Assembly (NCBI RefSeq): GCF_023631325.1
Contig: NZ_JALQDG010000003.1
Span: 372,001-436,000, forward strand
From: Caballeronia sp. INDeC2
Lineage (GTDB): Bacteria > Pseudomonadota > Gammaproteobacteria > Burkholderiales > Burkholderiaceae
Length of the DNA: 64,000 bases
Direction: 5' to 3'
Shown here: piece after piece, positions 17,096-25,970 of the stretch
How the letters are laid out: each line of letters opens with the position of its first letter
How positions within the stretch are numbered: the first letter of the stretch is position 1
Notes under the pieces: model-generated
The model's database searches: none
Seen by the model: only the letters and a program-made list of their open reading frames with translations
Told to the model about the DNA's origin: nothing
Translations under genes and position numbers: made by a program

Positions 17096-18159
17096 TGCTG
17101 CTGCTCAATCCGGGTCCTGTCACGCTGAGCGAACGCGTGCGCAAGAGCCTGCTGCAAACCGACTTGTGCCATCGCGAGCCGGAGTTTTTCGATTTGCAGG
17201 ATGAGGCGCGCCAGCGTCTCGTCGCCGCCTACGAACTCGATCCGGCCGTCTGGAGCGCCGTGCTCATGACGGGCTCGGGCACCGCCGCGGTCGAAAGCAT
17301 GATCGCCGGTCTCGTGCCGGAAGGCGGGCGCTTGCTCGTCGTGGAAAACGGCGTGTATGGCGATCGCATCGCGCAGATCGCGAAGCAATACGGCATCGAG
17401 TACGAAGTCGCCAAATACGAGTGGATGCAGGCGCCGGACATCGACGCGATCATCGCGCTGCTCGACAGCAAGCGGTTCACGAACGTCGCGATCATCCACC
17501 ACGAAACTACGACCGGCCGCCTGAACGCGATCGATCAGTTGTCGCGCGCGTGCAAGGAGCGCGGCATCGGCCTGCTGCTCGACGCGGTGAGCAGCTTCGG
17601 CGCCGAAGCAATCGACTTCGACGGCGGCGGCATCGCCGCGATCGCCGCGACGGCGAACAAGTGCCTGCACGGCGTGCCGGGCGCGGCGTTCGTCATCGCG
17701 CGCCGCGATGCGCTGGCGAAAGCGGCGAGCCGCAATTACTACCTCGGCATCGCGCGTCTCGCAAAGCTGCAGGACGAGCGCAATACGCCGTTCACGCCGT
17801 CGGTGCATGCGTATTACGCGCTCGTCGAAGCGCTGCGCGAGTTCGAAGAGGAGGGCGGTTGGCGTGCGCGGCACGCGCGTTACGCGAAGCTCGCGGAGCA
17901 GGTACGCGCGGGGCTGGCGTCGCTCGGCATCGACAGCGCGTTGTCGCCCGAGGAGTCGTCGGTGGTGTTGCGGGCGTACCGGCTGCCCGCGGGCGTCACG
18001 TATGAGACGCTGCATGACGCGCTCAAGGCGAAGGGCTTCGTGATCTATGCGGGGCAGGGCGGGTTGTCGAAGGAACTGTTCCGCATTTCGACGATGGGCG
18101 CGCTCGATGCGAACGATATGGACCGGTTGATTTCGTCGTTCGTCGAATTGCTGCGCTGA
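17095..18159 (+). CDS. 2-aminoethylphosphonate:pyruvate transaminase
   Basis: Class V PLP transaminase of 354 residues beginning [20 protein letters not shown]. The PLP-binding Asp is in LLLDAVSSFG (about 163) and the Schiff-base Lys in ATANKCLHGVPG (about 189); both match AEP transaminases. Degradative PhnW acts on AEP, but next to PEP mutase and phosphonopyruvate decarboxylase the direction here is amination of phosphonoacetaldehyde to AEP. The ATG overlaps the preceding TGA by one base, with TTGGAGG ahead. Last gene of the operon. Confidence 0.92.
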   Translation: MLLLNPGPVTLSERVRKSLLQTDLCHREPEFFDLQDEARQRLVAAYELDPAVWSAVLMTGSGTAAVESMIAGLVPEGGRLLVVENGVYGDRIAQIAKQYGIEYEVAKYEWMQAPDIDAIIALLDSKRFTNVAIIHHETTTGRLNAIDQLSRACKERGIGLLLDAVSSFGAEAIDFDGGGIAAIAATANKCLHGVPGAAFVIARRDALAKAASRNYYLGIARLAKLQDERNTPFTPSVHAYYALVEALREFEEEGGWRARHARYAKLAEQVRAGLASLGIDSALSPEESSVVLRAYRLPAGVTYETLHDALKAKGFVIYAGQGGLSKELFRISTMGALDANDMDRLISSFVELLR

Positions 18160-18181
18160 CGCTGAGTCACGAGCGAGCCGC

Positions 18182-18619
18182 TCACTGCTTGCAGAAAATC
18201 GCCGTGATGAAGGGCGCGACGTGGTGCACATCCGCGTCGCTGCCCGCGGCGCGCACCTGCTGTTCGACCTCTTTATCGCCGCCCCACACGACCGCACCGT
18301 AGGCCGAATCGGCGATCGGCTCGCCCTTGCCGGGCTTGAAGACCGGGTCGTCCTTCTGGTAAGCGACGACCACGTAGACCTTGAAACCATAAGCCGTCAG
18401 CGTCGCGCCTTTCACGGGCTTGAACGCATTGACGGAGTTCGGCTCCACGCGCATCGGCCTGGTTTCCAGCAGTCCGTCTCGCTGCAACGGCGCGACGAAA
18501 TCATGCGCGGTCGATTTGCAGTCGAGTTGCGCATCGATCGCCTTCGCGTGCGCGAGCGCGCCGAGCGACGCGAGCGTCACGGTCAGGGCGATTCGGCAGA
18601 GTCGGGCGGCGTGCTTCAT
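18182..18619 (-). CDS. Periplasmic/secreted hypothetical protein
   Basis: 145 residues with a signal peptide (MKHAARLCRIALTVTLASLG, cleavage near AHA-KAIDAQLD). The mature part of about 120 residues contains two Cys (LDCKST and the C-terminal IFCKQ), which could form a disulfide, and an aromatic stretch TAYGFKVYVVVAYQKDDPVF. I recognise no family with certainty. It converges with the phosphonate operon, with 22 bases between stops, and nothing links it functionally to that operon. Confidence 0.75.
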   Translation of the reverse strand: MKHAARLCRIALTVTLASLGALAHAKAIDAQLDCKSTAHDFVAPLQRDGLLETRPMRVEPNSVNAFKPVKGATLTAYGFKVYVVVAYQKDDPVFKPGKGEPIADSAYGAVVWGGDKEVEQQVRAAGSDADVHHVAPFITAIFCKQ

Positions 18620-18718
18620 GTTGACGCGATGTTCAGGACAGCTTGCACTTTAACGAGATTGCAACAAACCTGCACGACACGTCGAGCGAATCGTCGGGCC
18701 GCGCGTGGCCGATCCAAC

Positions 18719-18743
18719 AAAAAAGCGGCCCGCAGGCCGCTTG
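18719..18743 (-). terminator. Terminator of the purine operon
   Basis: 8-bp stem AAGCGGCC/GGCCGCTT with a CGCA loop, followed on the minus strand by six T. It lies just beyond the guanine deaminase stop codon. Confidence 0.85.
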
Positions 18744-18766
18744 TCGGATGAATCGCAGACGGCGCG

Positions 18767-20095
18767 TCAGGCCGCCAGCTCCAGCTTCGCCGTGTTGCGC
18801 TTGTCGCGCGAATGCACGCGCTTGCCGGCCGCATAAGTCTCGAACACCGCGCGATCGTCGCCGAGCAGCGCGAACGCGAACAGCAGTTCTTCCAGCGATT
18901 CCGTGCGCGACGTGCGGCGGGCGAGCAGCGGCGTCGCGTTCGGATCGAGCACGACGAAGTCCGCTTCGCTGCCGGGACTCAGCGTGCCGATCTTGTCGTC
19001 GAGTTCGAGCACTTGCGCCGCGCCCGTCGTCGAGAGCCAGAACATGCGCGTCGCGGTCAGATGATAGCCGGTCAGGCGCGCGATCTTGTGGGCGGCGCCC
19101 ATCGTCTGAAGCATGGAGAACGACGTGCCGCCGCCGACATCCGTCGCCATCGCCACGGGCATGTTCGACGCGCCCGCCTTCTCGAAGTCGAACAGGCCGC
19201 TCCCGAGGAACAGGTTCGATGTCGGGCAGTGCGACGCCACCGCGCCCGTTTCCGCCATGCGCTCGCGGTCGCGGTCATCGAGATAAATGCAGTGGCCGTA
19301 CACCGCGCGGCGGCGCAGCAGACCGTAGTGATCGTAGATGTCGAGATAGCTGCGATGCCCCGGAAACAGGCTCTCGACCCATTTGATCTCGTCCGTGTTC
19401 TCCGCGACATGACTTTGGACGAACACGTCCTGATGCTGCTGCGCGAGCGCGCCGCACGCTTCGAGCTGCGCTTGCGTCGATGTCGGCGCGAAACGCGGCG
19501 TCAACGCGTAGTGCTGACGGCCGCGGCCGTGCCAGCGCGCGATGAGTTCCGCGCTGTCGTCGTAGCCGGATTGCGCCGTATCGCGCAGAAACTCGGGGCA
19601 GTTGCGATCCATCAGCACCTTGCCCGCGACCATGCGCAGATTGCGCGCCTCGCTTTCGGTGAAGAAGGCATCGGCGGATTGCTTGTGTACCGTGCAGTAC
19701 ACGAGCGCCGTCGTCGTGCCGCAGGCGAGCAGTTCGTCGACGAAAAAGCTCGCCGTTTCGCGCGCGATCGCCGGATTCTCGAAGCCGCGCTCCGTCGGGA
19801 ACGTGTACGTGTTGAGCCACGGCAGCAGGCCCGGCGCGGGCGAGGCGATCATGTCCGTCTGCGGATAGTGAATGTGCGAGTCGATGAAACCCGGCACGAT
19901 CAGCTTGTCGCGCATGGTGTGGACGGTCGCGTCGGGACTGAGCCTGTCGCGCAGCGACGCATACGCGCCTGCCGCGGCCACTTTGCCGTCCTCGACGATC
20001 AGAAGGCCATCGGCCTCGTAGACCGCGCCGTCAGCGGCATGCGCGGGATCTTCCCGGAAGGTCAGCAACTGGGCGCGGTAGGCGGTTTGAGTCAT
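18767..20095 (-). CDS. guaD: Guanine deaminase
   Basis: Amidohydrolase converting guanine to xanthine and ammonia. 442 residues. The metal-binding HIH is in IDSHIHYPQTD at about 74-76. Also present are the PWLNTYTFPTE block typical of guanine deaminases, QSHVAENTDE with the second His, and MATDVGGGTSFSML with the catalytic Asp near residue 325. Last gene of the minus-strand purine operon; the product feeds xanthine to the XdhABC enzyme encoded at its start. Confidence 0.94.
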   Translation of the reverse strand: MTQTAYRAQLLTFREDPAHAADGAVYEADGLLIVEDGKVAAAGAYASLRDRLSPDATVHTMRDKLIVPGFIDSHIHYPQTDMIASPAPGLLPWLNTYTFPTERGFENPAIARETASFFVDELLACGTTTALVYCTVHKQSADAFFTESEARNLRMVAGKVLMDRNCPEFLRDTAQSGYDDSAELIARWHGRGRQHYALTPRFAPTSTQAQLEACGALAQQHQDVFVQSHVAENTDEIKWVESLFPGHRSYLDIYDHYGLLRRRAVYGHCIYLDDRDRERMAETGAVASHCPTSNLFLGSGLFDFEKAGASNMPVAMATDVGGGTSFSMLQTMGAAHKIARLTGYHLTATRMFWLSTTGAAQVLELDDKIGTLSPGSEADFVVLDPNATPLLARRTSRTESLEELLFAFALLGDDRAVFETYAAGKRVHSRDKRNTAKLELAA

Positions 20096-20119
20096 GATGC
20101 AACGTCTCCGTTTCTGGGT

Positions 20120-21493
20120 TTAAAGCTGTGAAAGCAGCACTAGCGAAAAGGCAGCGATGATCCACATCGCCGGCTTGATTTCCTTCGCGCGCCCCGTCGC
20201 CGATTTCAGGACGACGAACGCGAGAAAGCCGTACGCGACGCCATCGGTGATCGAGTAGGTCAGCGGGATCAGGATCATCGCGAGGAATGCGGGAATGGCT
20301 TCATCGAAGCGATGCCATTCGATCTGCGTGATCGCTTCCATCATGAACACGCCGACGAGCACGAGCGCGGGCGCGGTGGCGATCGCCGGAACGAGCGACA
20401 GGAGCGGCGAAAGAAACAGGAAGGGCAGGAAGCACAGGCCCGCGACAACGGCGACGAGGCCCGTGCGCCCGCCCGCCGAAATGCCCGCTGCGGATTCGAT
20501 ATACGCGTTCGCCGGGCTCGTGCCGAGCGGCGCGGAAACGAGCGCGGAGAAGGAATCGACGATCATCGACTGACGGATGTTGCGTGGATTGCCGTCCTTG
20601 TCGTAGAGCTTGCCGGCCTCGGAAATCGCCATGAACGTGGAGAGCGCGTCGAAGAACGACGTGAACAGCATCACGAAGATGAACGGCCAGTAGATCACCT
20701 TCAGCGAGCCGACGAGATCGAGCTGGCCGATCGCGGAGAAATCCGGCGCGGCGACCAGGCCGTTCCAGTTGACGAGCGTCTTCGTGGCGATCGCGGCGGG
20801 CCAGTACGCGGTGCCGTCGCCGTAGAAACGGCCGATCGGAATCGCGATGATCGTCGTGAACACGATGCCGAGCATCAGCGCGCCGGTGACCTTGCGGGCG
20901 ACGAGAATCGTCGTGACGGCGAGGCCGATCAGGAACGTGATGACGACGGGATTCAACGACGCCGAATGCACGATCGTCACCGGATCGCCGACGACGAACT
21001 TCGCGTTCACGAGGCCGATGAGGCTGATGAAGAGGCCAATGCCGCACGACACCGCGTGCCGCAAATTCGCGGGAATCGCATCGACGACGAGCTTGCGCGC
21101 GTTGAACGCCGCGAGCACCGCGAAGATCACGCCGGACCAGAACACGCAGCCGAGCGCGGTCTGCCACGGCATCTTGCCGCCGTGAACCATGACGAACGCG
21201 AAGAGCGCGTTCATGCCCATGCCGGGCGCGACGAGCACCGGATTGCGCGCGTAGAGGCCCATCGCGCAACTGCCGAGAAAGCTGACGACGACGGTCGCCG
21301 TCAGCGCCGCCGGAAACGGCACGCCCGCCTGCGAAAGGATGCCCGGATTGACGACGATGATGTACATCGCCGTGAGGAACGTCGTGATGCCCGCGACGAT
21401 TTCGGTCTTGGTGCGCGAGCCCGCCGCGCGGATGCCGAAGAAGCGTTCGAGCGCGGTCGCGTCGCGTTGTGATGTTGTTGCTGTGGTTTCCAT
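20120..21493 (-). CDS. NCS2-family purine permease (AzgA/GhxP-like)
   Basis: 457 residues, about 12-14 transmembrane segments. N-terminal RAAGSRTKTEIVAGITTFLT and MYIIVVNPGIL are typical of the AzgA branch (adenine/guanine/hypoxanthine uptake), as are GMGMNALFAFV and the later TSPANAYIESAAGISAGGRTG block. Its place between guanine deaminase and adenine deaminase supports import of adenine, guanine or hypoxanthine by proton symport. The spacing (24 bases to guaD, 9 to the deaminase) fits one transcript. Confidence 0.9.
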   Translation of the reverse strand: METTATTSQRDATALERFFGIRAAGSRTKTEIVAGITTFLTAMYIIVVNPGILSQAGVPFPAALTATVVVSFLGSCAMGLYARNPVLVAPGMGMNALFAFVMVHGGKMPWQTALGCVFWSGVIFAVLAAFNARKLVVDAIPANLRHAVSCGIGLFISLIGLVNAKFVVGDPVTIVHSASLNPVVITFLIGLAVTTILVARKVTGALMLGIVFTTIIAIPIGRFYGDGTAYWPAAIATKTLVNWNGLVAAPDFSAIGQLDLVGSLKVIYWPFIFVMLFTSFFDALSTFMAISEAGKLYDKDGNPRNIRQSMIVDSFSALVSAPLGTSPANAYIESAAGISAGGRTGLVAVVAGLCFLPFLFLSPLLSLVPAIATAPALVLVGVFMMEAITQIEWHRFDEAIPAFLAMILIPLTYSITDGVAYGFLAFVVLKSATGRAKEIKPAMWIIAAFSLVLLSQL

Positions 21494-21502
21494 GCTTGTT
21501 CT

Positions 21503-22525
21503 TTACTGCTTCCAGTGCTGATCCAGGCGCGCGACCATCGCGTCGCGTTCTTCTTCGGTGACGAACGAGGCTTCCAGGCTGTTCTTCAACAGCGTGTAGA
21601 CCTCGTTATCCGTAAGCTTCAATGCGTCGACGATCGCGAAGTAATTCGCGTTGACGTAGCCGCCGAAGTAGGCGGGATCGTCGGAGTTGATCATCACCGC
21701 GACGCCTTGATCCAGCAGGTCTTTCAGCGTGTGCTTCGTCATGTCGTCGAACACGCAGAGCTTGATGTTCGAGAGCGGGCACACGGTCAGTGCGATGCGC
21801 GCATCCGCGAGACGCGCGACGAGCGCCGCGTCCTCGATGCTACGCACGCCGTGATCGACGCGATCCACCTTGAGCAGATCGAGCGCTTCGTACACATACG
21901 ACGGCGGACCTTCCTCGCCCGCATGCGCGACGAGCTTAAGGCCCCGCTCACGCGCCTTCGCGAACACGCGCTCGAACTTCGACGGCGGATGGCCGCGCTC
22001 CGACGAATCCAGCCCGACGCCGATCAGCCGATGCGCGTATTTGTCGAAGAGCGGCAACGCGCTTTCGTACGTCGCGAGCGCGTCTTCTTCGGAAAGATGC
22101 CGCAGGAAGCAGAGAATCAGCTTGCTCGACAAACCGCGCTTCTCGCCTTCGGCCAACGCGGCATCGATGCCCGCGACGACCGTTTCGATCGATACGCCGC
22201 GTTCCGTGTGCGTCTGCGGATCGAAGAAGATTTCGGCGTGCGCGACGTGGTCCTCGAGCGCGCGCTCGACATAGGCCATCGTCATGTCGTAGAAGTCCTC
22301 TTCGGTGAGCAGCACGCTCGCGCCCGCGTAGTAGATGTCGAGGAACGATTGCAGGTCGGTGAAGGCGTACGCGGCGCGCAGTGCGTCGATCGAGTCGTAC
22401 GCGAGCTTCACGCCGTTGCGCTTCGCAAGCGCGAAAATGAGCTCGGGTTCGAGCGACCCTTCGATATGGATATGCAGCTCGGCTTTTGGCGCGCGCGCAA
22501 TCTTGTCGGCGAGTGTGGGGTTCAT
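21503..22525 (-). CDS. Adenine deaminase of the adenosine deaminase family
   Basis: 340 residues. Zinc site HIHIEGSL near residue 18, [18 protein letters not shown] near 200 (catalytic Glu), and [11 protein letters not shown] near 285. Such proteins are often labelled adenosine deaminase. The [10 protein letters not shown] block, the DPQTHTERG block and the overall resemblance to Pseudomonas PA0148-type proteins instead point to adenine as substrate (adenine to hypoxanthine). Hypoxanthine is what the neighbouring xanthine dehydrogenase oxidises, which supports this reading. I am confident in the family and moderately so in adenine over adenosine. Confidence 0.85.
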   Translation of the reverse strand: MNPTLADKIARAPKAELHIHIEGSLEPELIFALAKRNGVKLAYDSIDALRAAYAFTDLQSFLDIYYAGASVLLTEEDFYDMTMAYVERALEDHVAHAEIFFDPQTHTERGVSIETVVAGIDAALAEGEKRGLSSKLILCFLRHLSEEDALATYESALPLFDKYAHRLIGVGLDSSERGHPPSKFERVFAKARERGLKLVAHAGEEGPPSYVYEALDLLKVDRVDHGVRSIEDAALVARLADARIALTVCPLSNIKLCVFDDMTKHTLKDLLDQGVAVMINSDDPAYFGGYVNANYFAIVDALKLTDNEVYTLLKNSLEASFVTEEERDAMVARLDQHWKQ

Positions 22526-22568
22526 GTGGGCTGTGTTGTTGTGTTGGGGCTACGGTTGCGCCTGTGGG

Positions 22569-23585
22569 TCAGGCGGTCTGTTGCGACGACGAGTAGCTCG
22601 AAGCGTGGGCTTCGACCGCCTGCAGCAGTTGGGCTGCCGCTGCAACGGCGATCACTTCGGGCGCCTTGTCGACGATCCCGTCGATGCCGATCGGACACAC
22701 CATCCGCGCGATGCGCGCGGGGTCGATGCCGCGCGCCGCGAGCCGATGCTCGAACTGCTTCTTCTTCGTGAACGAGCCGATCATGCCGAAGAACGCAAAG
22801 TCGCCGCGTCTGAGAATGCATTCCGCCAGCGCGAGATCCACCGTGTGGTTGTGCGTCATCACGATGAAGTACGCGTTGGGCGGCGCTCGGTCGACGGCTT
22901 CGTCGGGCGCGTCGTTCGGCTCGATCGTCACGTTGTCCGGCACGAACTGGGGCGCGGGAAACACCGCGTCGCGCTCGTCGACCCAGGTGACGTGGCAGGG
23001 CAGCGTCGCGAGCACGCGCACGAGCGCCGCTCCGACGTGGCCCGCGCCGAACAGCACCACCTGAAAGTCGCGCGGCGCGATGGTTTCGGTCAGGAGCGCG
23101 CCGCTCTCGTCGAAACCGGCGCCGTCCCACAGGAGGCAGTCGGCGTCGGTCGTGCCCGGTTCGGGATCGGAGAGCATGACGGCGTCGGGCATCGGCGCGA
23201 ACGAGACGCTGCGCACGGTCGACAAACCCTGCGCGGTGCGTTTCGCGAGCGTCGTCACCCAGTTCAGATCGGATACGTCGAGCCGCTCGAACGCCAGGAC
23301 GACCGCGCCGCCGCAGCACTGGCCGAGGCTCGGGCCCAGAGCGAAACGCTCCAGCCGCCGCATGCGCGGGCTGCGCATGCCGTCCTTCAGCACTTGCCGT
23401 GCGGTCTCGATGGCCTTCCATTCCAGATGGCCGCCGCCGATCGTGTAGCGCGCGTCCTCGCGCGTGACGATCATCTTCGTGCCCGGCTCGCGCGGCGCGG
23501 AGCCTTCGACACGCGCGACCGTCACGAGCACGACGGCGTCGCCGTGCGCGAGCAGGTGTTGCAGGTCGTTCAGCCAAACTTGCAT
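22569..23585 (-). CDS. xdhC: Xanthine dehydrogenase accessory protein XdhC
   Basis: Binds molybdenum cofactor and inserts the matured (sulfurated) form into XdhB. 338 residues. N-terminal ARVEGSAPREPGTKMIVT and YTIGGGHLEW are the XdhC/CoxI block. The central LFGAGHVGAALVRVLATLPC is a Rossmann-type segment, and C-terminal MVCPIGIDGIVDKAPEVIA-VAAAAQLL closes the protein. It follows xdhB by about 40 bases in the usual A-B-C order. Confidence 0.94.
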   Translation of the reverse strand: MQVWLNDLQHLLAHGDAVVLVTVARVEGSAPREPGTKMIVTREDARYTIGGGHLEWKAIETARQVLKDGMRSPRMRRLERFALGPSLGQCCGGAVVLAFERLDVSDLNWVTTLAKRTAQGLSTVRSVSFAPMPDAVMLSDPEPGTTDADCLLWDGAGFDESGALLTETIAPRDFQVVLFGAGHVGAALVRVLATLPCHVTWVDERDAVFPAPQFVPDNVTIEPNDAPDEAVDRAPPNAYFIVMTHNHTVDLALAECILRRGDFAFFGMIGSFTKKKQFEHRLAARGIDPARIARMVCPIGIDGIVDKAPEVIAVAAAAQLLQAVEAHASSYSSSQQTA

Positions 23586-23627
23586 CGAGTGAGCTCCAGA
23601 AAATGTCGTTTTGCGTCGTCGCAGGCG

Positions 23628-25970
23628 CTAGTTTACCGGGGCGGCTTCTTCGGCCTCGACAGACAGCGCGTCTAGAATTGCTTCGGGCGTCGCCGGCGCG
23701 CGCAGTTTCGGCGCATCGGCCGAGTCGGGCGCGACGGAGGCGATCGCCGCGCGTATCGCGAGCAGCACAGAAAATGACAACAAGAGCGGCGGCTCGCCCA
23801 CGGCTTTCGAGCGGAAAACGGTCGGTTCGGCGTTGTCGTTTCGAAAGAGGGCGACGTTGAAGATCGCGGGCGCGTCGTTGACGGCCGGAATCTTGTAGGT
23901 CGACGGCGCGTGCGTCATCAGGCGTCCGTCTCGGTTCCACCACAGTTCCTCGGTCGTGAGCCAGCCCATGCCCTGGATGAAGCCGCCTTCCACCTGGCCG
24001 ATGTCGATTGCCGGATTGATCGAGCGTCCCGCGTCGTGCAGCAGATCGGCGCGCAGGAGCTTCCATTCGCCGGTGAGCGTATCGACCACGACTTCCGACA
24101 CCGCCGCGCCGTACGCGAAGTAGTAGAACGGATGGCCTTGCAGCGTCTTCGCGTCCCAGCGCACTTTCGGCGTGGCGTAGAAGCCGTCCGACCACAATTG
24201 CACGCGCGCGAGATACGCGGCCGCGACGAGCTGATCGAACGGCATCTGCCCGCCGTTCACCTCGACGACGCCGCCGTGAAAGCGCACGTCGGCCGCATTG
24301 CCGCCGAGCTGTTTTACGACGAGTTCGGCGAGACGCGCGCGGATCGCGAGCGCTGCGGCTTCGGCGGCCTTGCCGTTCAGATCGCTGCCCGTTGATGCCG
24401 CCGTCGCCGATGTATTCGCGACCTTCGATGTATCGGTCGCCGTGACGCGCACGCGCTGCAAGCCGATGCCGAGCACGCTCGCGACGACCTGCGCGACCTT
24501 CGTGTTGAGCCCCTGGCCCATTTCCGTGCCGCCGTGATTGACGAGCACGGAGCCGTCCTTGTAGACGTGCACGAGCGCGCCCGCCTGATTCAGGAACGGC
24601 ACGTTGAACGAAATGCCGAACTTGACCGGCGTGAACGCGATGCCGCGCCTGAGCACGCCGCCTTTCGCGTTGAACGTGGCGATGTCGGCGCGGCGCTGCC
24701 GATATTCGCTCGACGCGACGAGTTCGTCGGTCAATCCCGCGATCACGTTGTCCTCGACCGGCTGGCCGTAAGGCGTTACGTTGCGTTCGCCGACGCCGTA
24801 ATAGTTCGCGCGCCGCACGTCGAGCGGATCGCGTTGCAGCCGATGCGCGATTTCGTCGACGATCACTTCCATCACGAGCGCGCCTTGCGGGCCGCCGAAG
24901 CCGCGAAACGCGGTGTTCGACTGCGTGTTTGTCTTGCAGCACAGCGCGCGGATGTCGACATCGCTCAGGAAGTACGCGTTGTCGAAATGGCAGACGGCGC
25001 GCGTGGCGACGGCGCCCGACAGATCCGCCGAATAGCCCGCCCGCAACGCGATCTCGACGCGCACGCCGGCGATGCGCCCGTCGTCGTCGAAGCCGCATTC
25101 GTATTCGTAGACCGCGTCATGGCGCTTGCCGGTGATCATGAAGTCGTCGTCGCGATCGGCGCGCAGCTTCACGGGACGCTTCAGCACATGCGCCGCGAGC
25201 GACGCCACGCACGCGAACAGCGCAGATTGCGATTCCTTGCCGCCGAAGCCGCCGCCCATGCGCCGGCATTCGCAGAGCACGGCGTGCGTCGGCCAGTCGA
25301 GCATGTGCGCGACGACCTGCTGCATCTCGCTCGGATGCTGCGTCGAGCTATGAACCAGCATGCCGTCCTGCTCTTTCGGCAGCGCGTAGGCGATCTGTCC
25401 TTCGAGATAGAACTGTTCCTGCCCGCCGACTTCGAATTCGCCCGCGAGCCGATGTTTCGCCGATGCGATGCGCCCGGCCGCGTCGCCGCGCCTCAGATGC
25501 AGCGGCGGCAGCACGAACTGGTTGCGCGCCTTCGCTTCGCGCGGCGTGAGCACGGCCTCGAGCGGCTCATAGCGCACGACGTCCTCGCTTTTCGCGAGCG
25601 CGGCGGCGCGGCGCGCCAGATCGTGACTCTCGGCGATGACGGCGAATACCGGCTGGCCGAGGTACTGCACGACATCGGCGGCGAGAATCGGATCGTCGTG
25701 CAGCACCGGGCCGCAATTGTTCTCGCCGGGGATGTCCGCCGCGGTCAGCACCGCGACGACGCCCGGCGCGGCGCGTACTGCATCCAGATCGAGCGACACG
25801 ATGCGCGCATGCGCGTGCCGCGACAGACCTAGCGCCGCGTGCAGCGTGCCGCGCAACTCGGGAATGTCGTCGGTGTAGACCGCTTCGCCGCTCACGTGCA
25901 GCGCCGCCGATTCGTGCGGCAGCGCGGCTCCGGCGGCGTCGAGGACCATCGGTTCGGTCAGTCGGTTCAT
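23628..25970 (-). CDS. xdhB: Xanthine dehydrogenase, molybdopterin-binding subunit
   Basis: Large catalytic subunit oxidising hypoxanthine to xanthine to urate. 780 residues, standard for the bacterial split enzyme. Motifs include SGEAVYTDDIPE at the N-terminus, RRMGGGFGGKES near 245, FRGFGGPQGALV near 355, NHGGTEMGQGLNTK near 490 and the catalytic-Glu segment KAVGEPPLLLS near 725. The ATG overlaps the xdhA stop by four bases, so the subunits are translationally coupled. Confidence 0.96.
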   Translation of the reverse strand: MNRLTEPMVLDAAGAALPHESAALHVSGEAVYTDDIPELRGTLHAALGLSRHAHARIVSLDLDAVRAAPGVVAVLTAADIPGENNCGPVLHDDPILAADVVQYLGQPVFAVIAESHDLARRAAALAKSEDVVRYEPLEAVLTPREAKARNQFVLPPLHLRRGDAAGRIASAKHRLAGEFEVGGQEQFYLEGQIAYALPKEQDGMLVHSSTQHPSEMQQVVAHMLDWPTHAVLCECRRMGGGFGGKESQSALFACVASLAAHVLKRPVKLRADRDDDFMITGKRHDAVYEYECGFDDDGRIAGVRVEIALRAGYSADLSGAVATRAVCHFDNAYFLSDVDIRALCCKTNTQSNTAFRGFGGPQGALVMEVIVDEIAHRLQRDPLDVRRANYYGVGERNVTPYGQPVEDNVIAGLTDELVASSEYRQRRADIATFNAKGGVLRRGIAFTPVKFGISFNVPFLNQAGALVHVYKDGSVLVNHGGTEMGQGLNTKVAQVVASVLGIGLQRVRVTATDTSKVANTSATAASTGSDLNGKAAEAAALAIRARLAELVVKQLGGNAADVRFHGGVVEVNGGQMPFDQLVAAAYLARVQLWSDGFYATPKVRWDAKTLQGHPFYYFAYGAAVSEVVVDTLTGEWKLLRADLLHDAGRSINPAIDIGQVEGGFIQGMGWLTTEELWWNRDGRLMTHAPSTYKIPAVNDAPAIFNVALFRNDNAEPTVFRSKAVGEPPLLLSFSVLLAIRAAIASVAPDSADAPKLRAPATPEAILDALSVEAEEAAPVN

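Noticed and set aside
17095..18159. Degradative PhnW role for the AEP transaminase
   Set aside because: No phosphonatase (phnX) or phosphonoacetaldehyde dehydrogenase nearby, and the gene overlaps biosynthetic phosphonopyruvate decarboxylase downstream of PEP mutase.
22522..25098. 858-codon minus-strand open frame covering xdhC and part of xdhB
   Set aside because: Arg-rich out-of-frame shadow of xdhB/xdhC.
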